Below, in pieces: positions 23,888 to 34,334 of a stretch of DNA of 64,000 nucleotides (within the stretch, counting starts at the first letter, position 1; every line of letters starts with the position of its first letter). The notes under the pieces are model-generated. The model saw nothing but the letters and a program-made list of their open reading frames with translations, was not told the DNA's origin and did no database searches. This DNA is from Eretmocerus hayati (lineage: Eukaryota > Arthropoda > Insecta > Hymenoptera > Aphelinidae). The DNA lies in the NCBI GenBank assembly GCA_029851415.1, contig CM056741.1, forward strand, positions 148,602,522 to 148,666,521, read 5' to 3'. The translations under genes were made by a program, and so were the position numbers.

Positions 23888-23990
23888 CTATGTGACCGCG
23901 ATAGTTTGGACAAAACATGCATGCTCATCTGCAGGGCATGTGTATAACCTACAAACCTTACCCAAAATACCGTGGTCACGTGGTATAGTA
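23888..23990. mobile_element. Short-TIR MITE, GTGACCACGATATTT family, copy B
   Basis: CTATGTGACCGCGATAGTTTGG at the left end (23888-23909) is the inverse of CCAAAATACCGTGGTCACGT-GGTATAG at the right. The interior is unrelated to copies A and C. Confidence 0.65.
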
Positions 23991-26204
23991 GTTCTATCTT
24001 GTATTCTGATTAGATACTAGAGATAATTCATGCACAATAATTTATATCAATTATACATGGTCAGGACTATGTTTCATCTCATGAATCGAATAAATCATTC
24101 TCCTGAAAGCCATAATTGAGTCAGTAATGTTGTACATGTAGAATATAATTCATAAAAATCTAACGAACTCCCATTGAATGAAGTACATTTTCAAATAAGG
24201 GAATTCGGAAAAATGCTTACGATTTAGAATTCATAAACTAATCCAGTCACAACTATTATTCATGTAAAATAGTTGTAAAATGGAATCTACTGTCTTCACG
24301 CAAGATACGCCTACAAATCTTTCGTGAGAACGTCAAGACTGCTCGCAAGTCTGGCATTTTTTCCCATCATGCAACACTGGATCGTCCAGCAAGCATAATT
24401 CCGTCCTCCCCAATCATTTTCTCCTGCTCTTGCCACTCTCGTCTCTCACGTGCCTGCGTGTGGCTCCAAGTATCAAAGAACTACATATTAAAACCAAACC
24501 CAAAATGATGTCTAATCATCTTTGGCCAAATTCATTTCAAACGCTTGCATTCCAAGTTAGGTTCTACTACTGTTTTGCATAGCACGCAAAACGATCAAAC
24601 GATTTTTGCATAAATAACTTTTCGGAATGTGTATTTTTAGCGAGCTGAAGATTTCAGGAGCTCTGTCTGATTCTCTTTTTTGCATTCTGATCATATATAT
24701 CAATGAAAATCTTATTTTATAGAACTGTCCAAAATCCTTTCAAGTTACACGACGCAACTATCTCTGAAATTTTGTTTTCCTCCTTTAGATTTTTAGACTA
24801 TTATACAACGTCATTTAAAGTTGGAATCAGAATCGTATAGCGTTCTATGTATATATGTATTTTGCTTTATATTTTTTTTTCTGCAGACGAATTATTGGAA
24901 TTCGTTCTTTCTCAAAATACCTCAGCTCATACTCATGTTACGTGGCGTAGAGGGTATCCAGCGATAACTTGAGATTTATGCACTTGTTTCCGTTACAATG
25001 TCAATCAAATCTCATGCCAAGTGAAGATTCCCTATTTCAGCGGTTATTTCTGATACAAGGACACAAAACATTTTTCATTCTTACGTCAATTATTTCTGTG
25101 GAAGATGCTGTCCTCAAAAATACCATGTAAATCGGTTAGAATAGTCTTTTCTAAATACTTTGACCACTTGAGTGAAGGGGTCAAACAGTCCCAAACCAAT
25201 TCTCCGATTGTCTTCGAGATTGATCAGGAAATTTGCAAGAAACCTTCCCATAATTTCATCCGAGTGAATATTTCACACAAGATAAATGCATTCGTAATTT
25301 TTTACTGAACATTCAACATTTTCCTCGCTGAAGAGATAATTCACCTTTTCATCGTAGCCTGTAATCGTGATGGTTTGGCAATACCCTTGAATATTCTATT
25401 CTGCTTTCATGAATTATCCGGTTAATTACACATTTCAACAACTCATCTCCTTGCGAGATTTATATTCCACATCGATTCTTTTGAGCTCTGTCGTACGTTT
25501 CGAATTTCAAAATACGCCCAGTCCTCAATTCTTGTCTGGATCAATTTTTTGCACGCCCGAAGGGGTTTCAAAATCACATCTCAAAGGGAGGAAGATATAA
25601 GTTTCACCGTTACATTGTTCAAATTGGTGAAATGAAACGATGAATCAATGAATGACTGGGGAAAGTGAAAGAAGGAGAGAGAGAGAGAAAAAGAAGAATG
25701 TGAGTGGAAGAGAATGAATGCACATGTGAATGGAATGGTCATTCATTGTAGGATGGTGACCAGCAAACATCTCAGCTATAGCTGAATGAAGGGTATCGGA
25801 CAAAAAAATCTGAGAAGTGAACTGGAAACGACATGTGGGCACTCTTGAATGATGATAAGAATGTTGTGTAGAATTGAAATAAAAGTTATGAAGATCCAAG
25901 AGTTGCGAGGGATAATTCTGTTTCACTGTGTTCTTTTTCAAGGAGGATAGAGTGATTGATCTTTCTTGATGCATATGCAAACTTAATTTTAGAGATTTCG
26001 GCCAATCTTTGAGGTTATGAAATTGGTCATGTGTTCTTCGTATATTCGTTTCGAACCTAATACAGTGAAGTCCAAGGAATTGCCGAAGAACTTGGATCTA
26101 CTTCAACCAGAGTGAAAATTAATCATCTATAATGAGATTCATGAAGTAAGTATAGGCTGATCTCCGAGCTAATCTTCATTAGAACAAGCACTGCTCACTG
26201 TTGT

Positions 26205-26261
26205 AATTCCATAAATCATTATCATCATCAGTGTCCAATGATGATGATGATTCATGGAATT
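26205..26261. other. 57-nt hairpin containing (ATC)n
   Basis: AATTCCAT at 26205 and ATGGAATT at 26254 close a stem of roughly 22 pairs. Its body is (ATC)n on one side and (GAT)n on the other; the loop is about 7 nt. It looks like a trinucleotide repeat that became palindromic. Confidence 0.65.
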
Positions 26262-27371
26262 TGAAGATGACTCACATTTGCCACAAGATGGTGAAGATGA
26301 TTGTAAGAATAAACCTGGATGTTTTCAAATAATATTGGATGTCCCACTCTTTTTCGACGAATATTCTTCCTAAGCGCATTCGAGTAAGATTCATGAATTC
26401 ACACGCCATTCGGTTGATTCGAGTCACTCACAGCAAGATGCCCCAATCAGATACACACAGCAATCCAGATATAATGAAATCCTACACAATTTCTCAAAAA
26501 TTCTCTTAGAAGACTCATGAACTTCGTAGAGACATATTTCATGAGTACAGAACAACTCTATTCTCAACCCGTCCTGTGCCAGATGCAAACATTTCTTCGA
26601 GAATTTCTTCTTGTGCATGATTCGTCAGAGCACAAGTGCGCTATTCATTAAACTACATCACTGACGTCACTTGCAACGCGTTGATATCAACAAGTTCATA
26701 TAAAAGAGCCTTAGCAAGAGGATGTAGAACAGACTTGACAACACTTCTCATGTTCCAAGAGATACATACTGGACTCGAACACCAAAGAACGTCGACAAGG
26801 GATGAACAGCGCGCTCGACTTACGGTCTTTATCTGGCGCATAGCTCGTTTCGCGCAAATACAAAACACCCGGGGAGAGAGAGTTGATCTCCACTATCATG
26901 AGAACATTCATTTTAGTCTGCAACAGACTGTTCGACGGAAAGAATTGTTTCGACATTGCAAGTGCCTCGAGCCCTTGTACATATACTGGACTGAAATCCT
27001 GGCTAAGGTGTATTTAGTGTACGAGATATATGTAGAGCAGTAATAGTGTATGGCCAGATTGCAATTCCAGTACATCTTCAATTTATACACAAGTTTTTAT
27101 TTGGATTGCTGTATCTTCGGACTAGAAGAATGATTTCACAAAAGTCCTCGCAGAAGTCACTTTTACTCTGATCAGGCTCCACAAGCTCGTATACAAAGCA
27201 GTGAGTGGAGGGTAATGGACCTCCTGCAATCTTTTAACATCTTCAGGATATGAGAGATACCAGATGGTGGCATGATTTTGTCTAAACCAATTGGACTTAT
27301 TGGACTTCGTCTGGAATAGTCCTTTAATGAGGAATGATTATAAGATGTGAAACTCTAAACATCTACATCTA

Positions 27372-27477
27372 ATTATATCTTCGAACAAGTAACGAAATAT
27401 AATTGAAGATTAAACGAACTCACCTGTAAGTGAAGTTCTATCAAAATTATATGAGTGTACTTGTTCGAAGATATAAT
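27372..27477. other. 106-nt hairpin, 20-bp perfect ends
   Basis: ATTATATCTTCGAACAAGTA (27372-27391) and its exact inverse (27458-27477) bracket a 66-nt interior. The interior holds a smaller imperfect hairpin (GAACTCAC/GTGAAGTTC). This could be a tiny MITE or a small-RNA precursor. Confidence 0.7.
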
Positions 27478-28929
27478 GAATAAATTCCCACTCTACCCTT
27501 TAAAAGAAAACCCCCAAAAAAACTCTGAAGTATGAAGCCTGAGAGGGCTGAGAGCCCACAGGACACACAGAGGATTGAGGGGAGTAGTGGTGGGAGGTGT
27601 CGACGGGGACCGCGCAATTCAAATCTCGCTTTACCTCACCTCCTATCTGCTTTAGCTCTAAAAACGTGACGTCACCTGGCAACAAGTTGCGGTAATTTTA
27701 GTGGTTCCTACAGATCATTCACACTCATCCTTGACTAACTGTATCTGTCCTATCTACGTGAGTTCTCAAATCAACGATTAACTTCTTCTGACCGGTGTAC
27801 ACATATGTGAACACATGCTTTAGTCGGCTCTGTGGGCTGAGTTTTGAAGAATTACCAAAAAGTCTTGTGTAATCCCTCCTGTTGGTCCGAATCGATGAAT
27901 ATCGCATTGTTTTCACTCCAAGAACCCGATTGTTAGTTACTCTTTCGTACAAATCAATCAGATCGAAAAATTTGTTTTCCAAAAACAGACGAAAATCATT
28001 CTCGCTACTTGGAGATGAGATTTAAAAGTCGGATTGAAAGGTCGTCGTACATATTTCTAAGGCGAAAGGAACTATTGCCACAAGATTGGTTGCGAAAATT
28101 AAAAGCATATATAATTGCCGTGCGAGGAAACTCTGTTCGCATACGTATGCACCAGGTTTACGCGGTATACTTGTGTCGGGAAAACGCGAGTGTGAACAAG
28201 AAGTGGACATTATGTCTTGCCTCAAAAATGTATATGACAAATTGTTAGACTGACTTCCATATTTCATTCCCAGGAATTCAAAATAAAATTTAGTTTTTTT
28301 CAAGAAATTTGATCTCTGTCTGTATCGTAACAATCATATTCTTGGGATACGAACGATGAGATATTCATTTCCCTGGATCAGAAAGAGTCAAAGCTCATGA
28401 GTTTCAGATAGAAATTGGCGATCTCAGGAGCCAATTGTTGATATTTTCACATTCGTGGACATAGCCGGAACCCTTATGCAACGGTTGTTTTTTCATATCT
28501 CAGGTGCCGAAAAAAATTTTCGGCACTACCTTGACTAGAATTAACCGGAAAAGAATTTTTCAATTGACGGGGAGTTGGTGCCGGTCAGAAGGCGGAGTGG
28601 GGGATTTGACTGGTACATGGAGATCCATTCACAGAGCTTGACTAAAACAATGATTTTTTTCCCATCCTCACATACAACAGGATCATCTGAAGCATGGTTT
28701 TAGACAAGGGGGAAAAAATCTATATCCTGGACCAGTATATCTTCACCCTTAGAAGGTATCTACCTTTAGACCAGCACTGGCGATGTCATCAAATTTCACT
28801 GCAAGACTGATGGTCTTGTACAAGATTGAACAGGCCTTTTTTTAAGGTTATTCCTTGATTTAAAGAAGCTACTTGAATGAACAAAGATATGTCAGTGGTT
28901 CAGATCCATAGTGGCCTAACAAGTAAAGG

Positions 28930-29245
28930 TGCAACCTTGCGGGTCTTGAGTCCGCCCCAAACTCTGGGAAGATGTTGTTTTGGTGAAAAATGAAGGTAAG
29001 TATCTCGGAGGATCAAGTCCCATAGGCCTTCTATTCTGAGATACAGTTACGGAGATTGGCATTGGTCATATAGGCCCGTGTTGAAAAACCGTCTATATTG
29101 TACTGACAATGATAATCTCTATCGATGTATCTCAAGAGAAGAGGCCCATGGAACTAAATCCTTCGAGATAATTTCATTCCTCACTAAAACAAGATGATTT
29201 CCAGAGTTTGAGATGAATCCAGGGCCAGCAAGGTTGGAACTCTCT
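28930..29245. mobile_element. Palindrome 1 of a nested foldback cluster
   Basis: Arms 28930-29060 and 29112-29245 are inverted copies with moderate divergence. Landmarks are GCAACCTTGC/GCAAGGTTGG, CAAACTCTGG, TTGTTTT-GTGA, TATCTCG-AGGAT and GAGATACA. The 50-nt centre is unique. No coding potential. Confidence 0.7.
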
Positions 29246-29399
29246 ATGTAAGTCCACTCTTGAATCGTGCGAAAAATCAGCCTGAAATTCCCCGCGTTTT
29301 GGTGGACTTGAATTTATCCTTTGCAGGCAATTTTTCTTTCCTTTTCTATCATATATTTCAACTTGGAAAATGATTACGAAATGGCTTCGATCCATGGTT

Positions 29400-29935
29400 A
29401 AATTGTGGGAGACCACAGAATGAATGAGTCTCAAAAGTGGACTCACAAGGGGGACCACGACGTGCGGACCACCAAATCTCACCAAACTCTTCTCACGGTC
29501 TCGTACCACTTAGAATATGAAGAATCCAAAGTAACTCCGCCAAATGGCTCTTCTTTTCAGAGTTACAAGCGAAAACGCTAGTATTGACAGTATATTTATA
29601 ACATGTGACCACGATATTTCTGGCAAAATTTGGAGCGAGATTTGGAAGCTATTCCCATGACCTGATGTGCTTGTGCATGTATGTTTTGTCAGAAATATCG
29701 TAGTCACATTGTATACATACCACTTCTTACCATGGTCATATATGAGCAATGCTAATCTTAGTGGCTGTATCTTTGACTAGAAGGCCCATTTGACGGAGTT
29801 ACTCTAGATTCGCCATATTCTAGGTGGTACCAAACTGTGGAAGGATTTTGGGGAAGCGTAGTGGCCCATAGGTCATGGGCCTCCCTTGTTAGTCCACTAT
29901 GACTCTGAATAACTCATTTAGCATGAATCAAAAAT
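29400..29935. mobile_element. Palindrome 2, with a MITE at its centre
   Basis: Arms 29400-29570 and 29768-29935 are inverted copies. Landmarks are CTAAGTGGTAC/CTAGGTGGTAC, CATTTGGCGGAGTTACT and its partner CATTTGACGGAGTTACT, and TAGTCCACT/GAGTCCACT. MITE copy C occupies the loop. Motifs such as GTCCACT also occur in palindrome 1, so the two are probably related copies of one family. Confidence 0.75.
29597..29715. mobile_element. Short-TIR MITE, GTGACCACGATATTT family, copy C
   Basis: The best preserved member. TATAACATGTGACCACGATA (29597 onward) is inverted as TATCGTAGTCACATTGTATA (ending 29715), with matching TTTCTG inside each. TATA at both ends fits a TA target duplication. It sits in the loop of palindrome 2. 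Confidence 0.75.
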
Positions 29936-29939
29936 TGAA

Positions 29940-31930
29940 AAACGGAGTGATAGCAAACTCCAATGACCGACAGTCGGACAAGAACCTCAATGATGAATAA
30001 AATATGTTATATTACTACCTCAACGTATTGTACAATATGACACTTGCGTAAGTTGTGTTTTTTGTGCAGAAGAAGCGCTCGTGTGGTACTCCATCAAGAA
30101 AATCTGACACAGAATCTATATGCACAATTCACTGATGACAATTATCATATCGTAGAGAGCATAGTCGCATAATTTCTTCCCTCTGCTACTTCATCCCGTA
30201 TCTGTCTATTTATCATTTCTCTTCTCCCATATATTTTGATCATACATGTAAAGTAGCTTAGCGCGTTAGGCCCTCGTAATAGAGATATCGTGCTCACAAA
30301 CCCGTCAACTTTACTGATTTACGAGCTCAGATGAGTCTAGCTGATCTGACAAATCGAAGTCACTTAATTATAAAATTTTCCAACCTTAAAATTGCACATG
30401 TCAAAACAAAGTAATTGCACGTAACCGAGACTCATATATAGCTATATCAATTGGCTTTCTCTCCTTCCCTGACTATCTTATAAACTAAAAAGGAAAAGTG
30501 ACCAACCAGCACGACAGTGACACTCTGATAACCGGCGCGTTATTGGAGTTGCGCGAGCGGGCATATACTCAAGGTATCTATTCTAGTCTATATACTTGTC
30601 TTGGACGTGGCGCTCAAACTGTGGGGGCTCATAATGAAAGGAATAGCATAGTGTATAGATATCCAGATAAATAAACTAGATGATCGTCGATAACGAAACA
30701 GATTATGCTTTTGATTTACTGCGGCAACCAATTCGTACTATGTACACATGCGACAGGTTTGCTAATTATGGTGTACTTTCAGTATTGCTTCTTTTTTTTA
30801 TAAAGAGCGAGTGTCACAAGCGGAAAATGTTATCTCGAAGGTGGCATATTCTTAACTGGATATCACGGAGGTGAGAATACTCTCCTATAATTCACCTGTG
30901 ATGTTGTAAGAGACGGGATGTTCCTTTGAGAATTAAATAATTGGAAAATTATTCAATTTTGGAGGTCTCTTACCATAATATTAGATGGATTCTTCCTTTC
31001 TTAAAGTTCGCTAAGATAATTCATCTACACAAACGCGGGGTTAATGATTCATTCTCTCTCGGATTTAACAATTCTTGAAACACATAACATTGACTTTGTC
31101 GAAAACAATGGTTTTAGAATGAAGTAATTAAAAGAATTGCAACTGCTTCAAATCTTTTTTGATCCAAGTCATCATGCTCTTAGCCACAAAACAAGAAGGA
31201 TCAGCACCATCAATTTTTGTGTTGAGGGAGTAAGCTCGGTAGAAAGTCCACCGATCAGATTTTGATCAAACTTGGCAAAGAGGTGTATTTGGATGTCAAC
31301 TGAATACAGTAGAAATTTCACAATCTTCGGTTACCCCTGAGTCAAACCGTCAGCATTAACATTTTTAGAGGTTAAGCACGGTAGCTTATGGGACATCGGG
31401 TTGATTGTTAAATTATAAAAGACTGACCGATCAGTTTTTGACCTAATCACGCTCACTTGTAGATAATCACTCAATGAAAGTGCTCAAAATTTTTTTCGAA
31501 CTCTCGTTGGCTTCGATAGAAGTTCTGATCAATTTTCAGCTCGATTTTCAGCGCGAAGCTACGAATAAGTCACAAATATGACGAATTCGTCGATATTTCA
31601 TGGTTCATGCGTCGGATGTTTGGGCAAATTCATGTGTGGATCTAACAGGATCTGATTAACACTTAAAACAAACACGTAGGAAAATTCGCGATGTTTAAAA
31701 AAGTCAACCTATTCGACTACCGCGGTACCTTAAAAAAACCAAAGTGTGTGAGAAAGTTTCAGAGTTTGTTGTGCTATCTTTGCGACTTCGACCTGTCTGA
31801 CTGGTGCTATATCAATCGGTCGTATATGAGACTGCATCCATGTATAAGCTGGCTCTTAATGACGTTGACACTCTCCCAGTGTGAATACCACACACCTCGC
31901 GCATACCCATCTAGAAACGAAGCTATAGCA
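29940..31930. other. Unassigned, with one hairpin
   Basis: No gene recognised. The hairpin at 30906-30973 is listed separately. A plus frame at 30680-30874 has a hydrophobic patch (VLSVLLLFFI) but no family match. Near 31237 and 31430 a short phrase (ACCGATCAG-TTTTGA) recurs in direct orientation. Confidence 0.25.
30906..30973. other. 68-nt hairpin
   Basis: GTAAGAGAC (30906-30914) pairs with GTCTCTTAC (30965-30973). Further in, GAATTAAATAATT pairs with AATTATTCAATTT around a GGAA loop, with an internal loop between. Size and shape resemble a pre-miRNA; no expression evidence is available. Confidence 0.55.
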
Positions 31931-32240
31931 CTTAGACTAAGAGCTAGCTCGGAAATTAGGGATTGATCAGAGGCACGAGCTGCCTCAACGTAAAACGACG
32001 CCAATTTTCCATGGAAACATGAATCCGTTGGAATTAGCACGCTAACCTGGTACAGGAAAAAGATAGCGGCCGGGAAAGCCCCCGAATTTTCCGGGTTGAT
32101 GGAATTGATAAGAGGCAAGGATGAAACTTTTTTCTGATGATAGTATTAGCAATAACAAACCCAAAAATCTTGGAGGCAGAAAGCCACCCCCGTGCCTAGG
32201 GGTTGGCAGCCTCCCCTTAAGTCCCCTAAAAAATTGGAAA

Positions 32241-32908
32241 AAGTTTTGATAAGGGGCAAGGCTGCCTCTTGAAAATATCGATTCTTTGAGTGATTTCAAG
32301 ACCCTATGCACGGAGGCAGAAACCTAGCCTGGTACAATGGCCCGGAAAATGCGTTTTCATGATGGCAGCCGGGCGCCAGATTTATGACTGCGGAAAAAGT
32401 TTTGATAAGAGGCAAGGCTGCCTCTTGAAAATATCGATTCTTTGAGTGATTTCAAGACCCTATGCACGGAGGCAGAAACCTAGCCTGGTACAATGGCCCG
32501 GAAAATGCGTTTTCATGATGGCAGCCGGGCGCCAGATTTATGACTGCGGAAAAAGTTTTGATAAGAGGCAAGGCTGCCTCTTGAAAATATCGATTCTTTG
32601 AGTGATTTCAAGACCCTATGCACGGAGGCAGAAACCTAGCCTGGTACAATGGCCCGGAAAATGCGTTTTCATGATGGCAGCCGGGCGCCAGATTTATGAC
32701 TGCGGAAAAAGTTTTGATAAGAGGCAAGGCTGCCTCTTGAAAATATCGATTCTTTGAGTGATTTCAAGACCCTATGCACGGAGGCAGAAACCTAGCCTGG
32801 TACAATGGCCCGGAAAATGCGTTTTCATGATGGCAGCCGGGCGCCAGATTTATGACTGCGGAAAAAGTTTTGATAAGAGGCAAGGCTGCCTCCTGAAAAT
32901 ATCGATTC
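32241..32908. repeat. Left-arm tandem array, 156-bp unit, 4 copies plus partial
   Basis: The phrase AAGTTTTGATAAG recurs at 32241, 32397, 32553, 32709 and 32865, exactly 156 bp apart, and copies are nearly identical. Each unit carries the palindrome GAGGCA-AGGC-TGCCTC and the phrases GCACGGAGGCAG and GGTACAATGGCCCGG. The last partial copy has the rare TGCCTCCTGA variant, shared with the copy at 33047-33067 in the other arm. Confidence 0.95.
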
Positions 32909-34025
32909 GCAGCCTTGCCTCTTATCAAAACTTTTTCCGCAGTCATAAATCTGGCGCCCGGCTGCCATCATGAAAAAGCATTTTCCGGGCCATTGTACCA
33001 GGCTAGGGCTCTGCCTCCGTGCATAGGGTCTTGAAATCACTCAAAAAATCGATATTTTCAGGAGGCAGCCTTGCCTCTTATCAAAACTTTTTCCGCAGTC
33101 ATAAATCTGGCGCCCGGCTGCCATCATGAAAACGCATTTTCCGGGCCATTGTACCAGGCTACGTTTCTGCCTCCGTGCATAGGGTCTTGAAATCACTCAA
33201 AGAATCGATATTTTCAAGAGGCAGCCTTGCCTCTTATCAAAACTTTTTCCGCAGTCATAAATCTGGCGCCCGGCTGCCATCATGAAAACGCATTTTCCGG
33301 GCCATTGTACCAGGCTAGGTTTCTGCCTCCGTGCATAGGGTCTTGAAATCACTCAAAGAATCGATATCTTCAAGAGGCAGCCTTGCCTCTTATCAAAACT
33401 TTTTCCGCAGTCATAAATCTGGCGCCCGGCTGCCATCATGAAAACGCATTTTCCGGGCCATTGTACCAGGCTAGGTTTCTGCCTCCGTGCATAGGGTCTT
33501 GAAATCACTCAAAGAATCGATATTTTCAAGAGGCAGCCTTGCCTCTTATCAAAACTTTTTCCGCAGTCATAAATCTGGCGCCCGGCTGCCATCATGAAAA
33601 CGCATTTTCCGGGCCATTGTACCAGGCTAGGTTTCTGCCTCCGTGCATAGGGTCTTGAAATCACTCAAAGAATCGATATCTTCAAGAGGCAGCCTTGCCT
33701 CTTATCAAAACTTTTTCCGCAGTCATAAATCTGGCGCCCGGCTGCCATCATGAAAACGCATTTTCCGGGCCATTGTACCAGGCTAGGTTTCTGCCTCCGT
33801 GCATAGGGTCTTGAAATCACTCAAAGAATCGATATTTTCAAGAGGCAGCCTTGCCTCTTATCAAAACTTTTTCCGCAGTCATAAATCTGGCGCCCGGCTG
33901 CCATCATGAAAACGCATTTTCCGGGCCATTGTACCAGGCTAGGTTTCTGCCTCCGTGCATAGGGTCTTGAAATCACTCAAAGAATCGATATTTTCAAGAG
34001 GCAGCCTTGCCCCTTATCAAAACTT
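32909..34025. repeat. Right-arm tandem array, 156-bp unit, 7 copies, inverted
   Basis: The phrase CTTATCAAAACTT ends at 32933, 33089, 33245, 33401, 33557, 33713, 33869 and 34025, always 156 bp apart. A GATATCTTC variant (others GATATTTTC) marks the copies near 33363 and 33675, that is every second unit, showing amplification as a 312-bp dimer. The copy nearest the centre (32956-33060) is the most diverged. Confidence 0.95.
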
Positions 34026-34334
34026 TTTCCAATTTTTTAGCGGACTTAAGGGGAGGCTGCCAACCCCTAGGCACGGGGGTGGCTTTCTGCCTCCAAGATT
34101 TTTGGGTTCGTTATTGCTAATACTATCATCAGAAAAAAGTTTCATCCTTGCCTCTTATCAATTCCATCAACCCGGAAAATTCGGGGGCTTTCCCGGCAGC
34201 TATCTTTTTCCTGTACCAGGTTAGCGTGCTAATTCCAACGGATTCATGTTTCCATGGAAAATTGGCGTCATTTTACGTTGAGGCAGCTCGTGCCTCTGAT
34301 CAATCCCTAATTTCCGAGCTAGCTCTTAGTCTAA

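Larger units (their letters stand above)
22870..28900. other. Unassigned, with hairpins and one MITE
   Basis: No gene recognised. The longest non-repetitive frame in the window lies here: 26636-27043 plus, 135 codons from a GTG (TTSSYKRALARG, LTVFIWRIARFAQIQ visible). It resembles no family I know and is opened on the opposite strand by other frames. Simple repeats: GA-rich 25672-25695. A 10-bp perfect hairpin (GTGCCGAAAA, 3-nt loop) sits at 28504-28526. Other hairpins and the MITE are listed separately. Confidence 0.3.
31932..34334. mobile_element. 2.4-kb foldback element with 156-bp tandem units in both arms
   Basis: Near-identical inverted arms run 31932-32889 and 32909-34334 around a 19-nt asymmetric centre. 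Each arm has a 309-bp end module (31932-32240; 34026-34334) that matches its partner with only a few mismatches, followed inward by tandem 156-bp units: 4 on the left and 7 on the right. The arms therefore differ by exactly three units (468 bp). The outermost matching bases are TTAGACTAAGAGC and its inverse, leaving a possible TA target duplication; no longer duplication is seen. Drosophila FB and Galileo foldback elements have this architecture, long inverted repeats made of tandem units. No transposase is encoded, so it is non-autonomous. Short frames inside are by-products of the repeat. Confidence 0.93.

Noticed and set aside
26636..27043. 135-codon frame, longest outside simple repeats
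   Set aside because: Non-ATG start, no recognisable motif, and comparable frames on the opposite strand. Kept only as a note in the unassigned stretch.
32126..32135. CTGATGA in the foldback end module as a second hammerhead
   Set aside because: No stem II and no GAAAC box after it; the GAAAC nearby lies upstream.
32241..34025. Regular 156-bp direct repeats as a CRISPR-like array
   Set aside because: There are no variable spacers; whole units are identical, and the context is animal DNA.
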